A stretch of DNA of 64,000 nucleotides from Phanerodontia chrysosporium (GCA_001910725.1 MJGA01000004.1:806001-870000); one strand, 5' to 3'; counted from the first letter of the stretch, positions 1 to 11,305 are shown. Notes: generated by a model not told the origin, from the letters alone. A program made the numbers and translations.

Positions 1-1347
1 GGATCGAAGCCGTTCCCGGGCGTCGCGGTCTGCGCGATCGCGAGGAACATGTCCATGACCTTGTCGTAGACACTCTCCTGCACGAAGATGCGGGAGCCCG
101 CCGTGCACATCTGGCCCGCATGGTGGCTGGACGGACGAACGCGCGCCGTCAGAAACAAAATTGCAGCCGTCGTTCCGGCGCACTCACAAGATGCCCATGG
201 CCGTCCACTTGACCGCCTGCTCGAGGTCCGCGTCGTCAAAGATGATGTTCGGCGTCTTGCCGCCGAGCTCGAGCGTGACGCGCTTGAGGTTGCTGTCGCC
301 CGCCGAGTGCAGGATCTTGCGGCCGGTGAGGGTCGAGCCCGTGAACGAGATCTTGCCGACGTCGGGGTGCTGGGCGAGCGCCTGGCCCGCGACGGAGCCG
401 TGGCCGGTGACGACGTTCACGACGCCCGGCGGGAAGCCCGCCTCGGCGATGAGCTCGCAGAACTTGAGCGTCGCGAGCGGCGTCACCTCGGACGGCTTCA
501 CGATCACGCAGTTCCCGGTCGCGAGCGCAGGGCCGAGCTTCCACGCGAGGATCATGACTGCGGGACGAGACGCGTCAAGCAGGGTCGGGCGGGTGCGCTA
601 GCCTGGGACGGACGACGTACTGGGGAAGTTCCATGGGATGATGACACCGACGACGCCGATGGGCTCGTGACGCGTGTACACGAATTTGGTGGGTTCGCTC
701 TGCCGTGCAAGTGAGCCTGGCGTGACAGAGGACAGGGACTCTGGCGCACCTCGATCGTTTTGCCTGTCATCTTATCAGCCCATCCCGCGTAGTACTTGAA
801 CGTCTGGATGGCGTTCGCAAAGTCCATCATCTTCACGTGCATGTACTGCTTGCCTGTCGTCATTTCTCGGTCAGCACGCTCCCCTGACCGCGGGTAGGTC
901 ACACGCGCACCAGAGTCAATTGTCTCGAGCGCCGCGAGCTCATCCTGGTGCTTCTCGAAGAGCTCGGCAAGCTTGTAGAGGAGCTGGCCACGCTGCGTGC
1001 CCGAGACGTTCCTGCCCCAGTTCGGGGCGGCCTTTTGTGCAGCCTCGACGGCCCTGTCGATGTCGCGCTTGCCGCCTGCAGCGATGGAGGTGATGACCTT
1101 GCCGGTGGCTACGTGGGTTTGTGGTCAGCCGCGCCGAGGTGGTGTGCCCGCGGGCATGCTCACCGGGGTCGAATACTCTGTGGTGAGGACGGTCAGCAAC
1201 GTGGGCGGGGTCGATGAGGGACGCGACTTACTCAATGTCCTGGCGATCGAGTGGGTCGACAAACTCGTTGTTGATGAAGAGGTTCGTGTTCACGGAGACC
1301 TTGCCCTTGAAGAGCGGGTAGTCAAACTGCTGGGTGTGGACGACCAT
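1..1347 (-). CDS. NAD(P)-dependent aldehyde dehydrogenase, C-terminus beyond the window
   Basis: Oxidises aldehydes to carboxylic acids with NAD(P)+; the form looks cytosolic or mitochondrial class 1/2. Seven exons could be placed: 1347-1232, 1177-1164, 1108-911, 853-750, 699-621, 557-188 and 126 to the window edge. All phases agree. Reading them gives a VFDPATGKV stretch near the N-terminus, the PWNFP segment, the cofactor-binding region with VKPSEVTPL and [10 protein letters not shown], the general base in LELGGK (Glu near residue 267) and the nucleophile in GQMCTAGSR (Cys near residue 301). These positions match the family numbering closely. Exon 2 is a 14-nt microexon that is needed to keep the frame. 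The start follows a short leader, and no other ATG fits the conserved N-terminus. The remaining roughly 170 residues lie left of the window. The family is certain; the physiological substrate is not known. Confidence 0.95.
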
Positions 1348-1995
1348 GGTGTGCTGTGTGTGCTGTGGTGGAGGGGCGACAGGGCTGGGAGGCCCCCCTG
1401 GGTCAGCGGGTTCTTATAGCCCCACCGCGAGCAGATACCCGCGGGAGCCCAGGGTGCTGTGCAGGTGACTGAAACGTGTGCACGCGTAGGCGACGTACTG
1501 TGCAGGGTCTCCTGAGGCGACGCGCGCGGGAGGGTAGGTACGTCCCGTTGGTGCAATGGCCGCGCTCTGCCGTGGTGTCCGCCGCTGAGGTGATGCACCC
1601 GCTGCCCGTCAGGAGCGCGATCGCGTTTCGGCCGTCTCTCGCCCATACCAGGCATGCGCGACCAGGCGCCCGTCAGCCACTCGTACACCACCAGTCAGTT
1701 CTGCTTCCCGCCCTGGGATAGCGTCCTCCCTGCGCTCGTCTATCACGCCCGACTGCCTGCCATAGCTATATTAACCATCCTCCATGGGAAAAACAGCCGT
1801 CAGCGATGCCAACAGTGGCGCAGCCAATTTGACTTACAATGTCTACAACATGTCCCAAGTGGCGCCCACCCAAAAGGTGGGTCTAAATAATAATGCAGGG
1901 TCCTGCATCCACTCCCTCTCCCGTTTCGCACGCGCCGGAACTCCCGAGGAACAAGCACATCTATCTGAGACACCCTGAGCCGCCGCCCGCGCGCT
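1348..1995. other. Intergenic stretch, ALDH upstream region
   Basis: This is the region upstream of the aldehyde dehydrogenase and the 3' side of the next minus-strand gene. The short open frames crossing it have no recognisable protein features. An AT-richer patch lies around 1765-1895. I see no RNA gene or repeat. Confidence 0.5.
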
Positions 1996-2986
1996 TCAGC
2001 GTCTGCGCAGGCCCGTGCTCCCCTCGTCCGCGGCCGCGGCAGCGCGTTGGAAGCACGCCCGCGCCCAGCGCACGCCGTGGAGCACCGCGACACCCGCCAG
2101 CGCGACCTGCACGGTGTTCCACCCGCTGATGCGCAGCGCCGCCTGCGGGAGCGTGCGGCACTCCCAGCACTGCGCGGCCAGGCCCGCCGGGACGAGCAGC
2201 AGCGCCGTCGCGACGTCCCGCAGGAGGCCCCCCGCATGCGGCGGCGGCGACGGCGACGGCACGGCCGCGCCCACGGCGCCCACGGCGAGGCGGTACACGG
2301 TGCGCCCGAGGACCGCCGCGTTCGCGCAGAGTGCTGCCGCGGCACCGACGATCGCGCCGCCGAGTGCGGCGATCGCGAGGTGGGCCAGCGCGGGCGTCAG
2401 CGGCGCCGGGCTCAGGAGCGCCCGCGCGAGCTCGCCGGGGCCGATGGCGGTGCGCGCATGAACGCCCCTGCGGCATGTGCGGCGCTGCTGACGGCGAGGC
2501 CGGCGAGCACCAGCTGCACGGCACGCTGCGCGTACTTGAGACCAGTGGGGAAGACCGACGGGACGAGGATGAACGCCTGCACTGTGAGGAGGATCGTGGC
2601 GTTCAGGATGTACGCGAGCACAGGGTGGTCCAGGAGGGCATGTTCAAAAGCCGAGTCGTCCTCTTCGTCGTCGGCAGCTGTCCGTCGGCGCATCATCCAC
2701 GGAGTTTCAGAGGCGGAGCTCTGCGGGAATGGCGGTTCGAGCTCCTTCCCCTCCTCGACGTGCCTGACCTCCGGGAGCATAGGCGTCCTGAGGAAATTGA
2801 CGACATCGACGGCGCCGTGGTAAATGTGCGTCGGCAGTGGCGGATACACGTCGCTGCGCAGCGAAAACTGGACGTCCCCGGAGGTGCAGTACTCCAGGGG
2901 CGGGATGGGGTGGGGCATCTGCCGTCGACGAGCTCAGGGGCTGCAGAATACCCCCAAACAGCTTCGGCACATACCTCAATCCTCAT
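1996..2986 (-). CDS. Uncharacterised small multi-pass membrane protein (frame break inside)
   Basis: I do not recognise the family. The preferred start at 2986 gives a 12-nt first exon (MRIE), a GTATGT donor at 2974 and re-entry at MPHPIPPLEY; a start at 2918 without that exon is also possible. The N-terminal third is hydrophilic with an acidic DDEEDD patch. Then come hydrophobic segments: LAYILNATILLTVQAFILV, a second around VQLVLAGLAV, an Ala-rich one around AIAALGGAIVGAAAALC, and two more near the C-terminus, with a short Arg-rich tail. Between GLAVSSAAHAAG and ARTAIGPGE the frame changes at a C4 run (2465-2468). One extra base there restores a continuous hydrophobic protein, so a sequence deletion is likelier than a true break. 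It may be a small integral membrane protein, but its function is unknown. Confidence 0.5.
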
Positions 2987-3643
2987 GGCGTCGTGCTGCA
3001 ATGCGTCGTCGCGTTCTGCTGGGGACCCTGCGGAAGGTGCACCCAAGTCCTAATCCCGCTGCAGTCAGTCAGTGACCATCCCAGGGCAGCGTCGAGAGCG
3101 GAGGGTCACCTGTACGTCGGACACAAGACCTGGGGTAGTGCTCTGCGACGCCACTCGCCCATGCTGCCCCTCCGACCCGCTTATAAGAGTGCCGGCGGTG
3201 CGGGTCTGGAGACGAGTGCGGCGTCGTTATTTGGAGAAAGCAGCCGGTGGACGGGGTAGTAGAAGCAAGGCAAGGAGGCGAGCCCGCGCGTTCTGTGCAC
3301 CCAACCTCGTGCAGTTCGGTCGGGGTGGACCCCGCGAGACATGTCGACATTGCCACTCTGCCCCGCCCCGCGCCTGATATGGCAGTGATGCGCCTGCCCC
3401 GCGCGCCTGGCCCTCCCCTGCGGGGGTGTCTCGCCGATCAGAGCTCGAGAGCAAGTGCCCCCGACGACGGCCGGGATCTGTGCGAGCACAGGCGCTGCAA
3501 GGACATGCGTGGCCATCGCCGCATGCGGCAGGAGGCAGCCCGCGGGCTGATTCGCATCTTGCTCCCGTCGAGCACACTGCACACAGGTGCCTATCCTTAG
3601 CCTCTTACCTCCACCTCCTCGAGACACACACACGCCGCACGCG
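2987..3643. other. Divergent intergenic region
   Basis: This lies between the minus-strand membrane protein and the plus-strand gene starting at 3644. It is GC-rich with a TTATAAGA stretch near 3181. No coding feature is supported. It probably holds both promoters. Confidence 0.45.
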
Positions 3644-4366
3644 ATGCCGCCACTGCGCACGCTGGTCATCGGCACGGGCCTCGCCGCCCTCCCGGCACTC
3701 TACATCAGGTCTCGCATCCTCGCGCTCGAACGCGCCTACCCCGCGCTCCCGCCAGAACACACCACCACCCCGCAGCTCCGCGCGCCGCGCGCCCCCGGCC
3801 GCCGCGTCGCGGACGTCGACGTCTACGCCGCGCGCGTGCCCGTCGCGGCGCTCCTTCGCGCGTCCGGCGCGGCAGAGGCGGCCCTCGAGGACGCCTGGGC
3901 GCGCGCGTTCTTCCAGGCGCGCACCATGCGGCTCGAGGCGGCGCTCGCCGGCTGCGGCGACGCCGGCGACATGGGCGCGCACGGCTTCCGGCCGGGCCAG
4001 CGCATCGTCGCGAACATCATGCACGTCCTGCGCGCGCCGGCCCCGGGCGCACCGCTGCTCATCGAGTGGGACATGCCGCGTCCGGCGGTGCGCTTCTTCG
4101 AGACGATAGCGGCGTGGGGGTACCCCTGGCGGCTCATGGAGGGCGGGTGCCAGGAGTGGGGCGTCGGGCCTGTGAGCAGGCTCCCCGGCGAGGCGGAAGA
4201 CATGGTCGAGGTGCGCTACGCGGCAATGCACGACTACAAGATCGTCGACGGCGAGAAGGAGCCGGGCAAGATCATTCCGCAGTGGGTGGTGAGGGCACAC
4301 CGCGCATACGCCCGGTACCTGCTGGACGAGGCGGCGAGAGGGATCCGAGAGAAGGCTGCATTGTAG
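3644..4366 (+). CDS. Conserved fungal protein of unknown function, upstream tandem copy
   Basis: A single-exon gene of 240 codons with no family that I can name. The N-terminus has a short hydrophobic run (LVIGTGLAALPALYI) followed by Arg, which could be a membrane anchor or a mitochondrial signal. The central and C-terminal parts hold stretches strongly shared with the next gene: DVDVYAARVPV, LEDAWARAFFQ, FRPGQ, WGYPWRLMEGG, VSRLPGEAE and HRAYARYLLDEAAR. The ATG at 3644 is chosen because the same MxPLRTL start is seen in the paralogue. A longer in-frame start at 3587 adds a proline-rich leader with no counterpart. The copy is very GC-rich with strong codon bias. The gene is real on the basis of paralogue conservation; its role is unknown. 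Confidence 0.75.
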   Translation: MPPLRTLVIGTGLAALPALYIRSRILALERAYPALPPEHTTTPQLRAPRAPGRRVADVDVYAARVPVAALLRASGAAEAALEDAWARAFFQARTMRLEAALAGCGDAGDMGAHGFRPGQRIVANIMHVLRAPAPGAPLLIEWDMPRPAVRFFETIAAWGYPWRLMEGGCQEWGVGPVSRLPGEAEDMVEVRYAAMHDYKIVDGEKEPGKIIPQWVVRAHRAYARYLLDEAARGIREKAAL

Positions 4367-4502
4367 ATTACCTTTACACAAACGATCCGGAATATGTACG
4401 CACGCACACAGCTTCCGGTCCTCGTCGGAACGAACCGCATCGTCGTCTCTCCTTCAGCCTCTACCACCAGGTAACTCCTCGCGCATACGGACAGTGCGCA
4501 CG

Positions 4503-5230
4503 ATGTCGCCACTCCGTACGCTGCTCGTCGGCACGGGCGTGATCGCTCTTCCAGCACTCTACATCAGATCCGCGTCCTTTCGCTCGAGCGGGACTACCCT
4601 CCTCGTCCGCCCGACAGCTGTACGACCCTCGAGCTCCGCACGCCAAAGGCTCCGGGCCTGCAGATTGGAGACGTCGATGTGTATGCCGCCCGGGTGCCCG
4701 TGTCTGCGCTGCTCCAGTCGTCCAATGTCAGCGAGGGTGGCCCGGCAGCCCTCGAGGACGCCTGGGCGCGCGCGTTCTTCCAGACGCCCACTATACAGCT
4801 GGAGGCGAAGTGCGCAGGTCTTGGCGTCCGCGGAGAGATGGGCGAGATGGGGTTCAGGCCGGGACAGCACATCATGGGGAACGGGATGCATGTCCTGCGT
4901 CCGCCCGCCAGGGGCACGCCGCTGCTCACCGAATGGAACATGCTGCCATCGGCGGTGCGGTTCTTCGAGCGGATAGCAGCGTGGGGATATCCTTGGCGGC
5001 TTATGGAGGGCGGACGGCAGGAGTGGAGCATCGGTCCTGTGAGCAGGCTTCCCGGAGAGGCTGAGGAGATGGTCGAAATTCGGTATGCCGCGGCGCAGGA
5101 CCACAGGATCGTCGAGGGAGAGAAGGTGCCAGGGAAGACTGTGCCACCGTGGGCAGCGAGGGCGCACCGCGCATATGCTAGGTACCTGCTTGATGAGGCT
5201 GCTAGAGAAATCCGGAAGAAGGCTGCATAA
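4503..5230 (+). pseudogene. Tandem paralogue of the preceding gene with a one-base frame break
   Basis: This second copy lies 136 bp downstream in the same orientation. It begins MSPLRTLLVGTG and matches the first copy through ALYIRS. One base is then missing next to 4570 relative to the first copy (ATCAGATC-CGC against ATCAGGTCTCGC), which throws off the frame after about 24 residues. The other frame then matches the first copy to the end, including VYAARVPVSALL, LEDAWARAFFQ, WGYPWRLMEGG and HRAYARYLLDEAAR, with no other break. An internal ATG at 4679 could give a protein of 183 residues lacking the N-terminal hydrophobic run. Either the copy has been inactivated very recently or the base was lost in the consensus. 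The otherwise intact frame and the similar breaks elsewhere in this window favour the second. Confidence 0.6.
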
Positions 5231-5290
5231 TAAATTATAGTTACATGGAGAATCCGGAATATGTACGCACAGTATCCAATATACAACTCC

Positions 5291-6052
5291 TCACTCATCC
5301 TCCTCGTCCTCGTCCCCATCCTGTTCGGACCCTGACCTCTCTTCGTCTTCCTCATCTTCGTCCTCATCGTTCTCGTTCTCGTCGTTCTCCGAGTCGTCTT
5401 CGTCTTCGTCCTCGTCCTCGTCTGTGTCCACGCCCTGCGCCACAGGCAGCGCGGGCGCGGGCGCGGGATGCGGCGGGTGCTGCGACGCCCCGCTCGCCAT
5501 TTTGCGTGCCTGTGCGGCGCGCTCGGCCTCCTCCTTCTCTTCGTCCACGGGCAGCAGCGTGTCGAGCGCGAGGTCCTTCCACCGGAGCGTGCCGTTCACG
5601 CCGCCGCCTGCGTAGCCCATGTCTTCGAAGAGCGCGCGCGAGGCCGGGTCGTATGGCCGCCGCGGAAGCGAGGCAGGGTGTTTGGTGGATGTCGGGTTCC
5701 CGTATGGGTATGACGGGTGCACTTGAGAGGGTAGAACTGGGGATGCAGCGTGAGGGGCTAGGGCCTGTTTTCGTCCAGAGGGCACTCACCGTCCGAGTCG
5801 TCTGGGTTCGGAGGCACCATGTGCGAGGGTATATCCACCTCTAAAAATTGTCTTGAATACAACCAAACGACTTTTAAAGCTGCGCAGCGTCATACCGTCA
5901 TCCGAGAGCTCTCCGTCCAGGTAGTCGGAGGTGCCTATCGTGTCTATAACGTCGAAATCATGGTCGGTCATGTGCAGGTAGCAGTACGTGAGGTCCTGTC
6001 AGAGCACTGGTGAGCGAGACAGCCGAAGACGTGGCCGCATACTTACGGTCAT
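5291..6052 (-). CDS. APC13: Anaphase-promoting complex subunit APC13 (Swm1 family) with acidic tail
   Basis: A small structural subunit of the APC/C ubiquitin ligase, which helps hold the TPR subunits together in the nucleus. Four exons fit exactly (6052-6047, 5995-5896, 5840-5790, 5736-5291), giving 200 residues. The diagnostic parts are an acidic N-terminal segment with DYLDGELSDDEVDIP and PPNPDDSD, and later LRWKDLALDTLLP, which corresponds to the W-x-DLAL signature of APC13. The first coding exon is only 6 nt (ATGACC). The last third is very acidic (runs of Asp/Glu, with GSEQDGDEDEE near the end) and is not part of the roughly 75-residue animal protein. I know of no function for this tail. 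Assignment rests on short motifs but the order and spacing fit well. Confidence 0.75.
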
Positions 6053-6261
6053 CGTGGCGATGGTTGGCGAAGGACGGTGGACGCGCGACGCGTGCGAGAC
6101 CAACGCGTCCGTCGCGGAGCCTCATTCGCCCGGCGCCTACCATCTTGCTCCCCCTCCCCAAGCAGCGTGCAGGTGAGCAGGAAACATGATATTCACGAAG
6201 ATCTTCTCGGCTTATTGTCGTTCGTGCGGGCGCAGCGGCTGCGTTAGCGAGGCCTCGAATC

Positions 6262-9200
6262 ATGCCTAGCTATCCGGTTCTCACCGCGCTCAGGCTGCCT
6301 GCGGTCACGACCTTTCCTTCAGCAGACTGCATCCAATGGTCTGCAGATGGACAGGTGCTCTTGCTTAGCATTGATAGCATCACTATTCTGGTGGGAGCCT
6401 TTCTGCGGTTCTCTGTGCTCAGAGCTCACTCGTGTCCAGACCCAGAGCCCGGACTCGCCGTGAACGAGTCGGCTGTGATTAAACAGACCCTGGACAAGAC
6501 CCTCATATCTGGCGGTCACAAGCCAATTGGCTGGCTGCGTACTATACTAGAACATGAAGAAAAGCACGATATGCATCTCTGGGCTGAAACTACTCAAGGT
6601 GAATGGTTCTGGGCTCCCGCAGCGTTCATCGCTAATATTCTCTAGGCTGGTGGGGGTCTGTCTCGTCGGGATCCACCAGACTCTCCCTTGTCTCCGCCAC
6701 TTGTTCACCCAGCAATATATCTGCAGAGTCTGGGTGCATATATGCGGTTCTAGACTCAAACTCAGAAGTCTCTCTTTTCAAGCCTCTGAAGGACCCATTG
6801 GTTGGCAAATGGCTCCGGGTATGGGAGTATCTTCGCGAGAGATGACTTTTTTTGACATCAGAGGCACAGCTCGGAAGCCTGAATGACGCTCTCATAAACG
6901 TCAGCGAGGGGTTGATTCCAGATGATGACCCTAAAAAGCTGTACCGTCGTACACTTCAGATGCAGACGACTAGTATGCTTTCCATGCACGCTGTCATGCT
7001 GAAAACTTGGTCCTAATACTCACCACAGGCCTTGCATGGTCAGCACCTGCAGACTTTGGCATTTCCCCCGCTCCTGTTGTCGATGGTTCCCTGCTAGCTC
7101 TGGGAAACAGAGCAGGCTACATCCACTTATTGCGGTCAGTGACGGAACCCCAAGGTGTCTGTATGGGTTGTGAACGTTTACCTCAGTATGCAGGTATCAG
7201 CAGGACCTTGAATCGTCACATCTCGCGCAGCATGTGATGAGTGTACGCGTCGGTGGACACTGGGTGACTCACCTTGCCTGGACTGCCTCAACGTGCACCC
7301 GTCCAGGGACCTGTATGTTCCGGCTCTTCCTCCCACATGGCGTGGCTCATACACCCGTGCAGCACAGGCACTCCTGGCTTGCTCCCTCGCTGATGGCTCT
7401 GTCGTGGTCGTGAAGACCGTGCAGACACTCGTGGCGTCAGACCTACCGGCGTTTTCTCCTGAGTACGAACTCACGCTTACGGCCGAAGTGGTCGAGCAAG
7501 AGGTCATTCACGGAGACAAGAAAGCGACGACGTCATTGCGGTGGATCTCCACCTCTCAGCCTGAGGTATGTCTTCATAAAATGCGTCTATGTTAAATGCT
7601 ACTCGTATCAAATCATAGCCGACTCTCGTATTCACAAAACCTGGCGTGCTTCATCTTTGGAACAAACCGTCAGCCTTCTCAGCGTGGTCGGGTCTTCGCA
7701 CCATACGCTTGGATAGACAGAAGGTTTCTGTCGGCTCTACACCCTTTGCACAGGTTTCTGGCCTCTCGTACACGCGACGAAGCGATACTCTGGTCGTAAG
7801 CCTGGCCGAAGGCTCCTTCTACGTCATTAAACAATTGGTTACCGACCCAGTATTGGTTCCTGGGCCTACAGACGATAATCTGGCGTCACATTCCATGTCA
7901 AAAACCGCACGCTCGGTATTCATCAAGGTGGAAGAGGACGACGTCGATAAGAACCTTGTGAACGCAATGCACGGGATGACATCCTACGATGACGATTCGT
8001 TCTATATGTGGATACACGAGTGCGCCATCTTATAGACAACCTCAATGCTGTGGAAGCTCAATCGATTTTCAGAGGTGTTCGACCGACGGACCTCAATTAC
8101 AAACAAGGAGCGAAGCATACGAATATGATAGTCACCGCTCAGCTTTGGGATGGAAAGAGCGATGATCATGTCATACAGGACATAACAGATGTGCTATTGC
8201 GATGCAAAGCTTGTACGTGCAAGGCCCAAGTCCGTGCGGATCCTAGGCTGATCGCTTCTGTAGCATCCGGTGAATCTCCTCTAGCGACCCTTCGCGCTAT
8301 CTTCCTCCAGCTCAAAGACTCTGATCGTCTCCGCCGCCTACATTCCCGCATTCTGCCCCTCGTCTCTGCACAGCATCTCGCAGACGACTCGGCTGACGCT
8401 GACTTCCCCGCCTGGACCGGCCCTCTGAACCCAACCTTCCGTGCACAGTTCCGCCGATCGCTCCGTACACAGCTCTTTGGCCGCAACAGCTTCCTATCGC
8501 AACGGCTGTGCGTCATGCTGGCAGGCTTCTGCGAGGTGCGTGCCCTACACGCGCTCGCCACAAGGTCACGACCTATCGCTGACACCCCGGGGCCCCCACC
8601 CTCATTCTAGCGCGAGAGCGAAGATGCCACGACGCGAGAAGCGTTCCGCAAGGCCGCCGCTGACACGGTCGGTGTGCTGTGGCCCCAGCTCTTACGTATC
8701 ATCGTCCGGCACATCGCCGCGGTGCAGCCCCTCCTGGCAGGTACGCTCCGTGCTCGCCCCTGCTGCCGTGCGCTGCGCTGACCCGGCTTGCAGAGCCCGA
8801 CGTGCCGTTCGTCCTCCGCGTCGTCGTGCAGGCGCTGCTGCCTGGTGTGCCGGAGGACGTGCAGCAGGAGGGGCACGCGCTGTCTGCGCAGGTCCAGGCC
8901 CTCGTGCCCGCGACAAGCACAGACGCAGCGTCGCTCGGCCTCGCCGAGCAATGCCCCGCCTGCCGCGCGGCGGTCCCGCTGCAGGACATCACCAGCGCGA
9001 CGTGCCCGAATGGGCACACCTGGCGTGCGTGCTTCCCTCTCCCGTATCTTCGCGTGCACAGCGAGCTGACGAGTGTCGCTGGATCCCCGCAGCGCGCTGC
9101 TCGATCACGTCCTTCATCCTCAGCACGCCGATGGTGCGCACGTGCATGGGCTGCAGCCGCAAGGCGTTCCTCCCGCCGCCCACCCAGGACACGCCTTGGC

Positions 9201-9295
9201 TGCCCCCCGCGGCGCGCAGCTGGCTCGTCGAGGATCTCCTCAACGCGGTCCGCCGCTGCTTCTTCTGCGGCGCTAGCTTTGTCACGCTGCTTTGA
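6262..9295 (+). CDS. Transcription factor IIIC subunit (TFIIIC delta / GTF3C4-like)
   Basis: A subunit of the RNA polymerase III factor TFIIIC, which binds the internal promoters of tRNA genes. The N-terminal half reads as a WD40-like propeller (CIQWSADGQVLLLS, LLALGNRAGYIHLLR, VSLAEGSFYVI). The C-terminus has the family's zinc-binding module: CPACRAAVPLQ, CPNGHTW, then RCSITSFILSTPMVRTC with MGCSRKAF, and a final CFFCG before the stop. Several short introns interrupt it; clear ones lie near 6598-6644 and between HTW (about 9022) and RCSIT (about 9093). The start MPSYPVLTAL is the first ATG after an upstream intergenic region shared with APC13. The exact exon chain was not closed everywhere. 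The C-terminal zinc module makes the family assignment firm. Confidence 0.8.
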
Positions 9296-9761
9296 CAAAG
9301 TCTTTCGCACCTAGGCCTCAAAGCCCCCTGTCCTGGCAACTCTCCTCACCGTACAAGTTCCCTCCCTATCGCAGTTCACAATAGAGTATCTGGGACAAGC
9401 TGGTTCGCAAGTTCAGGGGCTACCAGGAAGCTAGTCGCGCTGTTATTTCTTACTCTGCAACCGCTGGTCTACACGGAGAAACATGTCTTGCGAATTGATT
9501 GAGGGGTGTACAAAATGATACAGTGCCCATGGTACACTATATACAGCGTGGGCAATGCAAGAAAAGCGCTACAGCACAATAATACAATTATATACAACTG
9601 TGGCACCTAGTGAAGACTAGAACCACGACGAGAGCGTAAGGGGAGCGAACGGCGAGGGTATTATACATGCGAAGGCCGATACAGCGAAGGTCAGATAGGG
9701 AGCTTAATTTACAATCAGTACAGACCACAACTTCACTTTGTGTCCAAGAACTGGTCAGTGC
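9296..9761. other. Convergent 3' intergenic region
   Basis: This lies between the stop of the TFIIIC subunit and the stop of the minus-strand orphan. It is relatively AT-rich with several AATACA/TATATA tracts, as expected for 3' ends. There are no coding or RNA features. Confidence 0.45.
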
Positions 9762-10934
9762 CTAATAGCACGTCACGAGCAGCACACCGAGCCCGGTGCT
9801 CTTCACGAAATCGCGGGGCACCTTCCGGCGACCCTTGCTGCGGCTGAGGTCCTTCTGGAGGGCCTTGCGGCTCGGATGCATGACGCTGCGGATCGCATCA
9901 AGGCCCTTGTCGCGCTGCTCGAGGTAGTCGCGCACGTTGAGGAACGCGCTGGACTTAATGAGTGCCTTCGCGGCCTTGATGCTGCGCGGGAGGCTCGGAA
10001 GCGTGTAGAACGACTGCTCGGATGAGGACGTGGCAGCAGAGCAGAGGCCGAGCTCGACGATCAGCGCCTGGAGGAACGTGAGGTTGCCCTTCGCCTTCGC
10101 CTCGGCGGTGGGCGACGAGAGGAAGCTGTGCAGATCCCCGGAGTCAGTATGGGCAGGCGGCACAGGACGTAAAAGAGACTGACGAGGAGATGTATTGGAC
10201 GGCTTCATTGTAGAGCGAGACCGCTTTCACGTCTCCCGCCTCCGAGACATCGTCGACAATGGGCCGCGCGCCGAGGCCGTCGTCGCTCGCAGGCTGCGGC
10301 TTCGCGGGTTTCGCCTTCCGCCTGCTCTTCTTCGGCGTAGCCCCTGCAGCCGTAGGGCGGGCGCTGCGCTCTGTTCACTGGTGCGCTTCGGCGTCGCCGG
10401 CGCGGTCGGGGGCTCTTGTGCGGGTGCGGGCGCGGACGGTGCGGCTCGCGCTTTGCGCGGTTTGCGCCTCCTGCTCCGCTTGGCGAAGGATGCCGCCTGC
10501 GAGGCAGGCCGTGAGGAGGACCTCGAGGAGCTGCACTCGCTGCTTGCGTCCGAGGAGTCCTCGACCGTGAGCGTGTTCAGCACGTCAGAGAGGCCGTCCA
10601 GCGACACGCTCTGCGAGGCCGAGCCGTGGGGGCTCGCAAACGCGGCAGAGCGGTTCGGCTGGCCGAGCACGATGAAGTCGTCCTCCGAGAAGATGGAGGG
10701 CGAGCGGGGGTCGCGCTGGCTCGAGATGAAGGAGGCGGAGAGGTCCGAAACGGACCAGACAATCTCGTCATCGGACGAGCTGTCGTCTGAAAGACTCTCG
10801 AAGGAGTCATCTGAGCTCAGTGCAGGGTCGCTGGCGTGCATCGTGTGCGGCGAGGAGATGAAGTTGAAGGAGGAAGCGAGAGAGGACGGCGAGCGCACGC
10901 GGGACATCGCGGCGGAGCTGGGGGTGGTCGCCAT
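9762..10934 (-). CDS. Ser-rich orphan protein with a conserved helical C-terminus
   Basis: Function unknown. The first part (MATTPSSAAMSRVRSP) is Ser-rich and acidic, with SLSDDSSSDDEIVWSVSD and FSEDDFIVLGQP. A basic patch follows (KRSRRRKPRKAR), and then a helical C-terminal region with EAVQYISSFLSSP, FLQALIVELGL, LPRSIKAAKALIKS and VRDYLEQRDKGLDA, ending GVLLVTCY. A clear intron joins YIS to SFLSSP (GTCAGT to GCACAG, about 10190-10132). A second join near 10341-10378 could be a 35-bp intron or, more likely, one base missing from a G4 run. The low-complexity front half and compact rear half suggest a regulatory or adaptor protein. The 5' side has a strong pyrimidine tract on the coding strand. 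No domain name can be offered. Confidence 0.6.
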
Positions 10935-10999
10935 GGCTGTGCGAAACCTGCTCAAGCGCAGCGGAGGGCGACGGCTGTGGATAGATATAGTGCACGGAC

Positions 11000-11055
11000 T
11001 AGGGTATGAGAGAGAGAGAGGTAAAAAGAGGAGGAGAGAGAGGGAGGGAGAGAGC
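11000..11055 (-). promoter_or_regulatory. Pyrimidine-rich tract upstream of the Ser-rich gene
   Basis: Read on the minus strand this is an almost unbroken CT tract about 65-120 bp ahead of the ATG at 10934. CT blocks of this kind commonly lie at fungal core promoters just before the transcription start. The role is inferred from position only. Confidence 0.4.
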
Positions 11056-11305
11056 AAGAGTGGGCAGCCTGTGCGGAGGTGTGACGCAGGGTGGCAATTA
11101 AAGGCACAGGACCGAGAACTCCCCTGGCTGGATCGTCGCACCCCTGTCGGGGACGATACCCGCTGCCTCCCAGCGATAACAGGTGATGTCAACCACAATA
11201 ACAACATGAGGCAGCCACGAGCATGGGAACCGTCTCCGCCATCCAGGTGAATTTCGCGGAGTGGTGATTCGGACACAGTAGTTTACATCGAGTAACGAAC
11301 ATCGA

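Noticed and set aside
88..714. 208-codon open frame on the plus strand
   Set aside because: It lies antisense to the aldehyde dehydrogenase exons and its composition (Arg/Ala/Asp repeats) is the usual shadow of a GC-rich gene.
1784..1978. Small plus-strand peptide gene between ALDH and the membrane protein
   Set aside because: The frame has no recognisable features and overlaps the probable 3' flank of the minus-strand gene.
10344..10378. 35-bp intron in the Ser-rich gene
   Set aside because: GT and AG are present but 35 bp is shorter than every secure intron here. One missing base in the adjacent G4 run explains the frame change as well.
10195..11250. 351-codon open frame on the plus strand
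   Set aside because: It is exactly antisense to the Ser-rich gene and its promoter. No protein-like motifs, and the minus strand has sensible introns.
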